DNA of 64,000 nucleotides from Streptomyces seoulensis (GTDB lineage: Bacteria; Actinomycetota; Actinomycetes; Streptomycetales; Streptomycetaceae), in contig NZ_CP032229.1 of NCBI RefSeq assembly GCF_004328625.1, forward strand, positions 4,526,001-4,590,000, read 5' to 3'. The notes below the pieces were generated by a model. It was not told the DNA's origin. It did not search any database and worked only from the letters and a program-made list of their open reading frames with translations. A program made the translations under genes and the position numbers. Shown in pieces: positions 25,289 to 35,990 of this stretch. Each line of letters begins with the position of its first letter. Positions within the stretch are counted from its first letter, which is position 1.

Positions 25289-26653
25289 TCAGAGCTTCGC
25301 CCATGCCTCCGTCAGGGTCGCGCGCAGGATCTGCTCGATCTCGTCGAACGTCTCCTGGTTGGCGATCAGCGGCGGGGCCAGCTGGATCACCGGGTCACCG
25401 CGGTCGTCGGCGCGGCAGTACAGGCCGTTCTCGAACAGGGCCTTGGACAGGAAGCCGTAGAGGACGCGCTCGATCTCGTCGGCGTCGAAGGACTCCTTGG
25501 TGTTCTTGTCCTTCACCAGCTCGATGCCGTAGAAGAAGCCGTTGCCCCGGACGTCGCCGACGATGGGCAGGTCGTGCAGCTTCTGGAGGGTGCGCAGGAA
25601 GCCGCCCTCGTTGTCCAGCACGTGCTGGTTGAGGCCCTCGCGCTCGAACAGGTCGAGGTTGGCGAGGCCGACCGCGGCGGAGACCGGGTGGCCGCCGAAG
25701 GTGTAGCCGTGCAGGAAGACGTTGTCGCCCCGGTAGAAGGGCTCGGCGATGCGGTCGGAGACGATCGTCGCGCCGATCGGGGAGTAGCCCGAGGTCATGC
25801 CCTTGGCGCAGGTGATGATGTCAGGGACGTAGCCGAACTTGTCGCAGGCGAACATCGTGCCCAGCCGGCCGAAGGCGCAGATGACCTCGTCCGAGACGAG
25901 CAGTACGTCGTACTGGTCGCAGATCTCGCGCACCCGCTGGAAGTAGCCGGGCGGCGGCGGGAAGCAGCCGCCGGCGTTCTGCACCGGCTCCACGAAGACC
26001 GCGGCGACCGTGTCCGGGCCCTCGAAGAGGATCTGCTGCTCGATCTGGTCGGCGGCCCAGCGGCCGAACGCCTCCGGGTCCTCACCGTGGATCGGGGCGC
26101 GGTAGATGTTGGTGTTCGCCACCTTGTGCGCGCCCGGCACCAGCGGCTCGAACGGCGCCTTCAGCGCGGGCAGGCCGGTGATGGAAAGGGCGCCCTGCGG
26201 GGTGCCGTGGTAGGCCAGCGAGCGGGATATCACCTTGTGCTTGGCGGGCTTGCCGACCAGCTTGAAGTACTGCTTGGCCAGCTTCCACGCGGTCTCCACG
26301 GCCTCGCCGCCACCGGTGGTGAAGAAGACCTTGTTCAGGTCGCCGGGGGCGTACCCGGCCAGCCGCTCGGCCAGCTCGATCGCCTTCGGGTGGGCGTAGG
26401 ACCACACCGGGAAGAAGGCCAGCTCCTGCGCCTGCTTCAGCGCGGTCTCGGCCAGTTCCACCCGGCCGTGCCCGGCCTGGACCACGAACAGGCCCGCCAG
26501 GCCGTCGAGGTACCGCTTGCCCTTGTCGTCGAAGACATGGGTGCCCTCGCCCCGCACGATGGTGGGGACGGGCGAGTTCTCGTACGACGACATGCGGGTG
26601 AAGTGCATCCACAGGTGGTCGTAGGCGGTGCGGCTGAGGTCCTTCTGGGTCAT
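25289..26653 (-). CDS. Class III omega-aminotransferase (polyamine/GABA catabolism)
   Basis: 454-residue PLP-dependent class III aminotransferase. Seen are the phosphate-binding FTTGGGEAVETAWKLAKQY, the cofactor-pairing LLVSDEVICAFGR, and the Schiff-base Lys in ITCAKGMTSGY. Such enzymes move an amino group from putrescine, GABA or beta-alanine-like donors to pyruvate or 2-oxoglutarate. Its ATG overlaps the stop of the AsnC-type regulator as ATGA, so the two are co-transcribed. The aldehyde dehydrogenase across the promoter would oxidise the aldehyde product. It resembles S. coelicolor SCO5655 in position. The exact amine substrate cannot be read from sequence. Confidence 0.88.
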   Translation of the reverse strand: MTQKDLSRTAYDHLWMHFTRMSSYENSPVPTIVRGEGTHVFDDKGKRYLDGLAGLFVVQAGHGRVELAETALKQAQELAFFPVWSYAHPKAIELAERLAGYAPGDLNKVFFTTGGGEAVETAWKLAKQYFKLVGKPAKHKVISRSLAYHGTPQGALSITGLPALKAPFEPLVPGAHKVANTNIYRAPIHGEDPEAFGRWAADQIEQQILFEGPDTVAAVFVEPVQNAGGCFPPPPGYFQRVREICDQYDVLLVSDEVICAFGRLGTMFACDKFGYVPDIITCAKGMTSGYSPIGATIVSDRIAEPFYRGDNVFLHGYTFGGHPVSAAVGLANLDLFEREGLNQHVLDNEGGFLRTLQKLHDLPIVGDVRGNGFFYGIELVKDKNTKESFDADEIERVLYGFLSKALFENGLYCRADDRGDPVIQLAPPLIANQETFDEIEQILRATLTEAWAKL

Positions 26654-27168
26654 CGCGTTCCCCACATGTAGGTCTGCTTCTTGAGCTTGAGATAGACGAA
26701 GCTCTCGGTGGAGCGGACGCCGGGCAGGGCCCGGATACGCCGGTTGATCACGTCCAGCAGGTGATCGTCGTCCTCGCAGACGATCTCGGCGAGAACGTCG
26801 AAGGAGCCCGCGGTCATCACCACGTACTCGACCTCCGACATGGCGCTCAGCGCGTCCGCGACGCTCTCCACGTCGCCCTCCACGTGCACCCCGACCATCG
26901 CCTGGCGGCGGAAGCCCACGGTGAGCGGGTCGGTGACCGCCACGATCTGCATCACGCCCTGGTCGAGCAGCTTCTGCACCCGCTGGCGCACGGCCGCCTC
27001 GGAGAGGCCGACCGCCTTGCCGATCGCGGCGTAGGGCCTGCGGCCGTCCTCCTGGAGCTGCTCGATGATGGCGAGGGAGACGGCGTCCAACTGCGGGGTG
27101 CCGCTCCTGGACTCGCGGGCGGAGTCCCTGTGTTCTGTGCTTCGACTGGCCACGCCCTCACTGTGCAC
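26650..27168 (-). CDS. AsnC/Lrp-family transcriptional regulator
   Basis: About 172 residues. An N-terminal helix-turn-helix, RRPYAAIGKAVGLSEAAVRQ, precedes the RAM ligand-binding domain with GSFDVLAEIVCEDDDHLLD and the family ending FVYLKLKKQTY. It is divergent from an aldehyde dehydrogenase and translationally coupled to the aminotransferase, so it probably controls both. The orthologous position in S. coelicolor is SCO5656, which I recall as the polyamine-responsive regulator EpuRI; this is memory, not shown here. Start uncertain: GTG at 27168 has GAGGTG just upstream, and ATG at 27189 is an alternative. Confidence 0.85.
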   Translation of the reverse strand: MHSEGVASRSTEHRDSARESRSGTPQLDAVSLAIIEQLQEDGRRPYAAIGKAVGLSEAAVRQRVQKLLDQGVMQIVAVTDPLTVGFRRQAMVGVHVEGDVESVADALSAMSEVEYVVMTAGSFDVLAEIVCEDDDHLLDVINRRIRALPGVRSTESFVYLKLKKQTYMWGTR

Positions 27169-27191
27169 GACACCTCGACAGTTTCGCAAGG

Positions 27192-27204
27192 TTCGATCGA
27201 TGAA
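27192..27204. promoter_or_regulatory. Candidate AsnC operator in the divergent promoter
   Basis: Imperfect palindrome TTCGATCGATGAA in an unusually AT-rich patch (27180-27225) between the regulator and the divergent aldehyde dehydrogenase. Lrp/AsnC proteins favour short AT-rich palindromes in divergent promoters. A TTGTTTACG element follows at 27210-27218. Confidence 0.35.
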
Positions 27205-27375
27205 ATTCGTTGTTTACGAGCGCGCAGTGTGCGGATTTCGCAGGACGGGTGGCGGTGGGGGTGTTGAAAACGTGGGTGTCCCGACTAGGGTTGGGTTGTC
27301 TCAGCCACCGGACAGCCGTGCGGCACCTCCGGGGCGGGACAGCTCGAACCCTCGAACCAGATCAGGAGGCCGGCA

Positions 27376-28824
27376 GTGAGCACCGAGCCGCGTGGGCTGC
27401 GCAAACTCCGGAACTATGTCGCCGGTGAGTTCCGGGACGCCGCCGACGGACGGACCACCGAGGTGGTCAACCCCGCCACCGGTGAGGTGTACGCGACCGC
27501 GCCGCTGTCCGGGCAGGCGGACGTGGACGCCGCCATGGACGCGGCCGCCAAGGCGTTCCCGGCCTGGCGCGACAGCACCCCCGCCGAGCGGCAGAAGGCC
27601 CTGCTGAAGATCGCCGACGCGTTCGAGGAGCGGGCCGAGGAACTCATCGCGGCCGAGGTGGAGAACACGGGCAAGCCCGTCGGGCTCACCCGCTCCGAGG
27701 AGATCCCGCCGATGGTCGACCAGATCCGCTTCTTCGCGGGCGCGGCCCGGATGCTGGAGGGGCGCTCGGCCGGCGAGTACATGGACGGCCTGACCTCCAT
27801 CATCCGCCGCGAGCCGATCGGTGTCTGCGCGCAGGTCGCGCCGTGGAACTACCCGATGATGATGGCCGTGTGGAAGTTCGCCCCGGCGCTCGCCGCGGGC
27901 AACACGGTCGTCCTCAAGCCCTCGGACACCACCCCCGCCTCCACCGTCCTCATCGCCGAGATCATCGGCTCGGTCCTCCCGGCCGGCGTCTTCAACGTCA
28001 TCTGCGGCGACCGTGACACCGGCCGCATGATGGTCGAGCACCCCACCCCGGCCATGGCCTCCATCACCGGCTCGGTGCGCGCGGGCATGTCGGTCGCCGA
28101 GTCGGCCTCCAAGGATCTCAAGCGGGTCCACCTGGAACTGGGCGGCAAGGCGCCGGTCGTCGTCTTCGAGGACACCGACATCCCCAAGGCCGTCGAGGAC
28201 ATCTCGGTCGCGGGCTTCTTCAACGCCGGCCAGGACTGCACGGCCGCGACCCGCGTCCTCGTCCAGGAGTCCATCCACGACGAGTTCGTGGCCGCCCTCG
28301 CCAAGGCCGCGTCCGAGACGAAGACCGGGCAGCCGGACGACGAGGACGTGCTCTACGGCCCGCTGAACAACCCCAGCCAGCTCAAGCAGGTGGCCGGCTT
28401 CATCGAGCGGCTGCCCGCGCACGCCAAGGTCGAGTCCGGCGGCCACCAGGTCGGCGACAAGGGGTACTTCTACGCCCCGACCGTGGTCTCCGGCCTGAAG
28501 CAGGACGACGAGATCATCCAGAACGAGGTGTTCGGGCCGGTCATCACCGTCCAGTCCTTCACCGACGAGGACCAGGCCGTCGAGTGGGCCAACGGCGTCG
28601 ACTACGCGCTGGCCTCCTCGGTGTGGACCAAGGACCACGGCCGCGCCATGCGCATGTCCAAGAAGCTGGACTTCGGCTGCGTGTGGATCAACACCCACAT
28701 CCCGCTGGTCGCGGAGATGCCGCACGGCGGCTTCAAGAAGTCCGGCTACGGCAAGGACCTGTCGGCGTACGGCTTCGACGACTACACGCGGATCAAGCAC
28801 GTCATGACGTCCCTGGAGTCCTGA
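27376..28824 (+). CDS. Gamma-aminobutyraldehyde-type aldehyde dehydrogenase
   Basis: 482-residue NAD(P)-dependent aldehyde dehydrogenase. The active-site pair is present: Glu in RVHLELGGKAP and Cys in NAGQDCTAATR. The folding motif APWNYPMMMAVWK and GSVRAG stand in the cofactor site. The sequence resembles gamma-aminobutyraldehyde dehydrogenases (PatD/PuuC-like), consistent with oxidation of 4-aminobutanal to GABA after putrescine transamination. GTG start with AGGAGG about 7 nt upstream. It faces the AsnC regulator and precedes a PotD-like lipoprotein, the same order as at 39.5 kb. Confidence 0.9.
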   Translation: MSTEPRGLRKLRNYVAGEFRDAADGRTTEVVNPATGEVYATAPLSGQADVDAAMDAAAKAFPAWRDSTPAERQKALLKIADAFEERAEELIAAEVENTGKPVGLTRSEEIPPMVDQIRFFAGAARMLEGRSAGEYMDGLTSIIRREPIGVCAQVAPWNYPMMMAVWKFAPALAAGNTVVLKPSDTTPASTVLIAEIIGSVLPAGVFNVICGDRDTGRMMVEHPTPAMASITGSVRAGMSVAESASKDLKRVHLELGGKAPVVVFEDTDIPKAVEDISVAGFFNAGQDCTAATRVLVQESIHDEFVAALAKAASETKTGQPDDEDVLYGPLNNPSQLKQVAGFIERLPAHAKVESGGHQVGDKGYFYAPTVVSGLKQDDEIIQNEVFGPVITVQSFTDEDQAVEWANGVDYALASSVWTKDHGRAMRMSKKLDFGCVWINTHIPLVAEMPHGGFKKSGYGKDLSAYGFDDYTRIKHVMTSLES

Positions 28825-28870
28825 CCAGGTCCGATTGTCCGTGCGGGGTACGGGGCGGCACACTTTCGGG

Positions 28871-30064
28871 GTGCTTCACACCTCTGTTCGTGGTTCCGCC
28901 CCCTCCCGCCGGTCCGTGCTGCGGGCCCTCGGGGGCACCGCCGCGCTCGGCGCGCTCGCCGGGTGCGGGGTGCCCTCGGCTTACGTCCGTCCCGGCGACC
29001 GCTCCGCCCCCGACCGTTCCGCCGCCGACCACCGGCTGACCTGGTCGAACTGGCCGCTGTACATCGACACCGATGACGACGACCCGAACCGGCGGCCCAC
29101 GCTGGACGCCTTCGAGAAGCGCACCGGGATCTCCGTCGACTACGTCGAGGAGATCAACGACAACGACGAGTTCTTCGGCAAGATCAGCCCCGCCCTGATG
29201 AACCACCGGCCCACCGGCCGGGACCTGATCGTCATCAGCGACTGGATGTGCGCGCGGTACGTCCGCCTCGGCTGGGTCCAGCGGATGGACCGCGCCGAGC
29301 AGCCGAACGTCGAGAAGTACCTGGACCCGCTGCTGCGCCGGCCCGCCTTCGACCCGGGCCGCATGTTCACCGTCCCCTGGCAGTCCGGCATCACCGGCAT
29401 CGCGTACGACCGCCGCCGGCTCGGCCGCGAGATCCGGCACGTGAAGGACCTCTGGGCGAGCGACCTCAAGGGCCGGGTGACGCTGCTGTCCGGGCTTGAC
29501 GAGGCGTTCGCGCTGCTGATGCAGGGCAACGGCGCGGACATCACCCGCTGGACGGCCGCCGACTTCCACACCATGTGCGACGAGGTGGAACGCGAGGTCC
29601 GCCGGGGCCAGATCCGCCGCTTCACCGGCAACGACTACACCAAGGACCTGATCAGCGGCGACGTCCTCGCCTGCCAGGCGTACTCCGGCGACGTCATCCA
29701 GCTCCAGGCCGACAACCCGCACATCCGCTTCGTCGTCCCCGAAGAGGGCGCCGAGCTGTGGTCGGACTCCCTGATGATCCCCGACCGGGCGGCCCACAAG
29801 GCCAACGCCGAGCGCCTGGTCGACTACTACTACACCCCGTCGGTGGCGGCCGAGCTGGCCACCTGGGTCAACTACGTCTGCCCGGTCCCCGCCGCCCGGC
29901 ACATCCTGGCCGACAGCTCCGACAAGGACACCGCCGCCCTCGCCGCGAACCCCCTGATCTTCCCCGACGGCCCCGTGCGCGACCGCCTCGCCGTCGCCCG
30001 CGACATCAAGCCGGCGGAACGGCCGGAGTTCGCGCGGCGCTGGAACGCGATCGTGGGGTTGTAA
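28871..30064 (+). CDS. PotD-like polyamine-binding lipoprotein (solitary)
   Basis: 397-residue binding protein of the spermidine/putrescine family. A Tat-like SRRSVLRALGG segment and lipobox LAGC give a Tat-exported lipoprotein. The mature part opens LTWSNWPLYIDTD and contains EEINDNDEFFGKISPAL, GQIRRFTGNDYTKDL and LMIPDRAAHKANAERLVDYY, all closely mirrored in the PotD at 41221. No permease or ATPase gene accompanies it, so it may feed the PotABC proteins encoded at 42.5-45.4 kb or act as a sensor. GTG at 28871 is preferred; GTG at 28835 is also in frame. Confidence 0.88.
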   Translation: MLHTSVRGSAPSRRSVLRALGGTAALGALAGCGVPSAYVRPGDRSAPDRSAADHRLTWSNWPLYIDTDDDDPNRRPTLDAFEKRTGISVDYVEEINDNDEFFGKISPALMNHRPTGRDLIVISDWMCARYVRLGWVQRMDRAEQPNVEKYLDPLLRRPAFDPGRMFTVPWQSGITGIAYDRRRLGREIRHVKDLWASDLKGRVTLLSGLDEAFALLMQGNGADITRWTAADFHTMCDEVEREVRRGQIRRFTGNDYTKDLISGDVLACQAYSGDVIQLQADNPHIRFVVPEEGAELWSDSLMIPDRAAHKANAERLVDYYYTPSVAAELATWVNYVCPVPAARHILADSSDKDTAALAANPLIFPDGPVRDRLAVARDIKPAERPEFARRWNAIVGL

Positions 30065-30182
30065 GGGGGTCGCGCGGCGGCACCGGGGTCTGCTTCTCCG
30101 AGCCGGGCCGAATTCCGCCGAAAGCCGCCGTGACCGGGCGGCAGGGGTCTAGCGTGTCCTCCCTGCGATCAAGGGGGGGCAT

Positions 30183-31391
30183 ATGCGGACGACGTCGTTG
30201 CGCAAGGGGGAGAACGCGCCACTGCTGCCGGCGCCGGTACTGCTGTCGGTCGCGGTGCAGGGGCCCGCGACCGACGTCTCGGCGCTGCTGCTGGGGGCGG
30301 GGGGCAAGGTGCGGGGCGACCAGGACCTCGTCTTCTACAACCATCCGGCCCAGGACGGCGTATCGGTCGCGGGCTCCCTGGTGACGGCGGATCTCGGCCG
30401 CGTGCCCGCCGGCGTGGACCGGGTGGCCGTCGTCGTCAGCGTCGACCCGGGGCAGCCGGGCGGGGTCTTCACCCGCGCCCCCGTACTCACCGTCACCCAG
30501 CCGGGTTCCACCGAACTCACCTACACCGCACCGGACTTCAGCTCGGGGGAGACGGTCGTCGTCCTCGCCGAGCTGTACCGGCGCGACGGCGGCTGGAAGG
30601 TACGTGCCGTGGGCCAGGGGTACGCCTCCGGGCTTGCCGGTCTCGCCGCCGACTACGGCGTCGACGTGGAGCCGCCCGCGCCCGACCCCGTCCCGGCCCA
30701 GCGGACACGGGCACCCGGCGCCGTGGTCGACCTGGCGAAGGTCGAGCGGGTGGCGCCGGCCCTGGCCGCCCCGGCCCGCCAGGCGTCCCGCGCGCTGGCC
30801 GAGCGGGGCGTCGGGCAGCGCCGGGCGGCGGTGTACCTGCTGCTGGACCACGACTGGCACATGGAGGAGCTGTACGAGTCGTTCGCCGTACAGGCCTTCG
30901 CGGAACGGGTGCTGGCCCTCTCGGCCAACCTGGACGACGACGGCACCGTCCCCGTCCTCTTCTCCAGCGGGGACCAGCCGTTCCTGGAGGACATCCGGCT
31001 CGACAACTACCGTGGCCGCATCGACCAGTTGCACACCCAGGTCGACTGGGGATGGGGCAATGTCGCGGCGGCGATGCGGCACGCGGTCGGCCACTACCGG
31101 GAGTCCGGCGCGCGGGACCCGGCGTTCATGGTGACCCAGGTCGGCGACGAGCCCTGGGACAAGGCCGAGGTGCGGTCCCTCCTCCGGAACACCGCCTCCC
31201 TCGGCGTCTTCTGGCTCTTCGTCGGCTTCGGCCGCGGCAAGCTCGCCTTCTACAAGAACCTCAACGCCGCGACGGGGGCCCAGTTCCCCAACGTCGCGTT
31301 CTACGACGCCAGCAGGAATCCCGGGGCGGTACCGGACGAGCGGTTCTATGCGGGGCTGGTGGAGGGGTTCGCGACATGGATGCGGGGTTGA
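30183..31391 (+). CDS. TerD-domain protein with C-terminal vWA domain
   Basis: 402-residue two-domain protein. The N-terminal half (about 1-160) is a TerD (tellurium/stress resistance) beta-sandwich: LVFYNHPAQDGVSV and the acidic VSVDPGQPGGVF region that binds Ca2+ in TerD. The C-terminal half (about 200-400) is a vWA-like domain: AVYLLLDHDWHMEELY, LSANLDDDGTVPVLFSS and FVGFGRGKLAFYKNLN. The metal-site (MIDAS) motif DxSxS is degenerate: the first part reads DHDWH, with neither Ser. Ribosome site AAGGGGGG is just upstream. The 3' end overlaps the DUF6308 gene by 16 nt. The function is unknown. Confidence 0.87.
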   Translation: MRTTSLRKGENAPLLPAPVLLSVAVQGPATDVSALLLGAGGKVRGDQDLVFYNHPAQDGVSVAGSLVTADLGRVPAGVDRVAVVVSVDPGQPGGVFTRAPVLTVTQPGSTELTYTAPDFSSGETVVVLAELYRRDGGWKVRAVGQGYASGLAGLAADYGVDVEPPAPDPVPAQRTRAPGAVVDLAKVERVAPALAAPARQASRALAERGVGQRRAAVYLLLDHDWHMEELYESFAVQAFAERVLALSANLDDDGTVPVLFSSGDQPFLEDIRLDNYRGRIDQLHTQVDWGWGNVAAAMRHAVGHYRESGARDPAFMVTQVGDEPWDKAEVRSLLRNTASLGVFWLFVGFGRGKLAFYKNLNAATGAQFPNVAFYDASRNPGAVPDERFYAGLVEGFATWMRG

Positions 31392-32050
31392 GGGACATCG
31401 TGCGGAGCCATGTGGGCTCCGAGGACGCTGTGGGTCATTTGCGGGAGTACTTCGGGCTGGACGGTGGCCGGCCTTACACGGGGGCGCGGTTCGAGGGTCT
31501 GGGGGGAGGGGGTGATCGGGTCGGGGTCGCGGATGTGGTGACGGCTGAGGATCTGGTGGCGGTGCAGATGTTGTCGGTGCGGGTGCCCGAGCGGGTCTCG
31601 CTCGACCTGCTCGAAGGCGACCTCGGTCAGCAGATGTCGAAGCTGTTGCGCGAGATACCGTGCGAGCTCGACATGGTGGACGCAGAAACCGGAGAACTGG
31701 AGAGCGGGTCCGCCGCCGAGTGGGCTTGGGATCTTCTCGATGCTCAGTACGGCGTCGGCTGGGTCATGGCCGGCAAACTGCTGGCCCGTAAGCGCCCCCG
31801 GCTGCTCCCCGTCTACGACAGGGTCGTGCGGTGTGTGCTCGGCACTCCGTCCTCCTTCTGGCTCGGTCTTCACCATGCGCTCCGAGTCGATGACCACGCC
31901 CTCCACCACGAGCTGCTCGACCTTCGGAAACGGGCGGGCATTCCCGAGACGGTCAGCGCCCTGCGCGTCTGCGACATCGTCCTCTGGATGGCCCACCACG
32001 AAGGTCATCGACCTCTGCGCTGCCCCGGCCATGGCACGCTTTCCCCATGA
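31376..32050 (+). CDS. DUF6308-family protein, HhH-GPD-like motif
   Basis: 224-residue soluble protein resembling the actinobacterial DUF6308 family: GGRPYTGARFEGL, TAEDLVAVQMLSVRVPERVS and the central YGVGWVMAGKLLARKRPRLL followed by PVYDRVV. The G-V-G...K-x-A-x-K-R-P...P-V-x-D-x-x-V arrangement recalls the helix-hairpin-helix plus catalytic Asp of HhH-GPD DNA glycosylases; this is my inference. ATG at 31376 lies inside the TerD-vWA gene end, so the genes are coupled. Its stop overlaps the AraC gene by 4 nt. No function is known. Confidence 0.75.
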   Translation: MDAGLRDIVRSHVGSEDAVGHLREYFGLDGGRPYTGARFEGLGGGGDRVGVADVVTAEDLVAVQMLSVRVPERVSLDLLEGDLGQQMSKLLREIPCELDMVDAETGELESGSAAEWAWDLLDAQYGVGWVMAGKLLARKRPRLLPVYDRVVRCVLGTPSSFWLGLHHALRVDDHALHHELLDLRKRAGIPETVSALRVCDIVLWMAHHEGHRPLRCPGHGTLSP

Positions 32051-32490
32051 CCACCTCCCCTGGAGACCCCCGCCGCCTGCGCGAGCTGGTGCTCCTGCGG
32101 CGGGTGCGGGACCGGATCGACCGGGAGTACGCGCGCCCGCTGGACGTGGAGGCGCTGGCCCGCGGGGTGAACATGTCGGCGGGGCATCTGAGCCGGCAGT
32201 TCCGGGCCGCGTACGGGGAGTCGCCGTACAGCTATCTCATGACCCGGCGGATCGAGCGGGCGATGGCACTGCTGCGGCGCGGGGACCTCAGCGTGACCGA
32301 GGTGTGCTTCGAGGTGGGGTGCTCGTCGCTGGGGACGTTCAGCACCCGGTTCAGCGAGCTGGTCGGGATGCCGCCGAGCGTGTACCGGATCGAGGCCGCG
32401 CGGGCGACGGAAGGGCTGCCGACCTGCGTGGTCAAGGTGGTCACCAGACCGGTCAGGAATCGAGAAGCGCGGTTTCCGGGCCACGGCTAG
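32047..32490 (+). CDS. AraC-family transcriptional regulator (DNA-binding domain only)
   Basis: 147-residue regulator made only of the two AraC helix-turn-helix modules, with no sensor domain: LDVEALARGVNMSAGHLSRQ and LSVTEVCFEVGCSSLGTFST, closed by FSELVGMPPSVYR. The ATG overlaps the DUF6308 stop. The next gene encodes a VOC protein with its own likely leaderless promoter; stand-alone AraC domains paired with VOC genes are common in Streptomyces, so it probably controls that neighbour. Effector unknown. Confidence 0.9.
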   Translation: MTTSPGDPRRLRELVLLRRVRDRIDREYARPLDVEALARGVNMSAGHLSRQFRAAYGESPYSYLMTRRIERAMALLRRGDLSVTEVCFEVGCSSLGTFSTRFSELVGMPPSVYRIEAARATEGLPTCVVKVVTRPVRNREARFPGHG

Positions 32491-32500
32491 CGTGACGGCC

Positions 32501-32911
32501 ATGGACATCAGCATTCACGCCAGCTTCCTCCCGCAGGACGACCCCGAGGCCGCCCTCGCCTTCTACCGCGACACCCTCGGCTTCGAGCTGCGCAACGACG
32601 TGGGCCACGACAAGATGCGCTGGCTCACCGTCGGCCCCAAGGGCCAGCCGGACACGAACATCGTGCTGAGCCCGCCCGCCATGGACCCCGGCATCACCGA
32701 CGACGAGCGGCGCGTCATCACCGAGATGATGGCCAAGGGCACGTACGCGAGCCTGGTGCTGGCCACCCCTGACCTGGACGGTACCTTCGACCGGCTGGTG
32801 GCCGCCGGTGCCGACATCGTCCAGGAGCCCGCCGACCAGCCGTACGGCATCCGCGACTGCGCGGTGCGGGACCCCGCGGGCAACATGCTCCGCATCCAGG
32901 AACACCGCTGA
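32501..32911 (+). CDS. VOC-family (glyoxalase/bleomycin-resistance-like) protein
   Basis: 136-residue VOC protein: IHASFLPQDDPEAALAFYRD at the N-terminus and VRDPAGNMLRIQE at the C-terminus, with the Glu that usually completes the metal site. TAGCGT (32488-32493) lies 7 nt before the ATG at 32501, pointing to a leaderless transcript and deciding against the GTG three codons earlier. It follows a stand-alone AraC regulator. The substrate is unknown; isomerase, dioxygenase and drug-binding roles all occur in this fold. Confidence 0.82.
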   Translation: MDISIHASFLPQDDPEAALAFYRDTLGFELRNDVGHDKMRWLTVGPKGQPDTNIVLSPPAMDPGITDDERRVITEMMAKGTYASLVLATPDLDGTFDRLVAAGADIVQEPADQPYGIRDCAVRDPAGNMLRIQEHR

Positions 32912-32955
32912 GCGGTACGACGAGGGGCGGGCCGGTACGTGAAGAGGGAGACAGC

Positions 32956-35322
<2,367 letters not shown>

Positions 35323-35433
35323 GGCGTCACCGACCGGGGCGACAGGACCGTCGCCCCGGTCGGAGCAGGTCGCGCATCCGGACGATGACGTCGTCCACGT
35401 CTCCTCCGACCCGTGTCCGGCAGCGCCGGTGAC

Positions 35434-35889
35434 TCATAGGGTCACCACGATCCAGACACTCAGAAGCAGCCCTCCGAGGGCGATGGCCGCGTGGAGCACC
35501 ACCCAGAGCATCCAGATCTTGAGCTTGAGCACCTGAGGGAACTTCGCTCTGTGCACCGCCTGGTTGCCGGCGATGAGGTCGGGCAGCCCAAGTCCCGGGT
35601 GACGGACCCCGAGCTCGTGGCGCAGCCTGCCCGCAAGGCCGGAGTGGACGGCCCACCGCTCTCCGTACTTCGCGCTCGCCAACGCGCCGAACGTCCCCAA
35701 CGCGCACAGGGGCACGGTCACGCCCAGCGAAGAGGCCCTGAGGCCGCCCTGCTGGGTGAGGAAGCCGAAAGCGGCGGCCGCCACGATGATCACGATGTTG
35801 GTGAGCGCTGCCCGCTGGTTCTCCATCTGCCGGGCTTCCTCGCGCTGTCCCTTCCACAGTTCGAGCAGGACGTCGGACTCGTTGGCCAT
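35434..35889 (-). CDS. Small membrane protein of unknown function
   Basis: 151-residue protein starting MANESDVLLELWKGQREE after a good ribosome site, GGGAGG. Three hydrophobic segments are visible: about 27-47 (LTNIVIIVAAAAFGFL), about 54-72 (VTVPLCALGTFGALAS) and about 125-150 (WVVLHAAIALGGLLLSVWIV), with a charged N-terminal helix. I do not recognise a family. The frame extends upstream to 36381 but that part is Pro/Arg-rich and overlaps the next gene antisense. A short gap of 101 nt follows. Confidence 0.65.
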   Translation of the reverse strand: MANESDVLLELWKGQREEARQMENQRAALTNIVIIVAAAAFGFLTQQGGLRASSLGVTVPLCALGTFGALASAKYGERWAVHSGLAGRLRHELGVRHPGLGLPDLIAGNQAVHRAKFPQVLKLKIWMLWVVLHAAIALGGLLLSVWIVVTL

Positions 35890-35990
35890 ACGCCATCCCT
35901 CCCCTGAGGACAGCAAACCTCGGCGGGGGCCTTCAGCCAAGGGGGCCTCTCGACGGGCGCTCACTGCTTGGACGTTCTGCCGGCCTGTGT

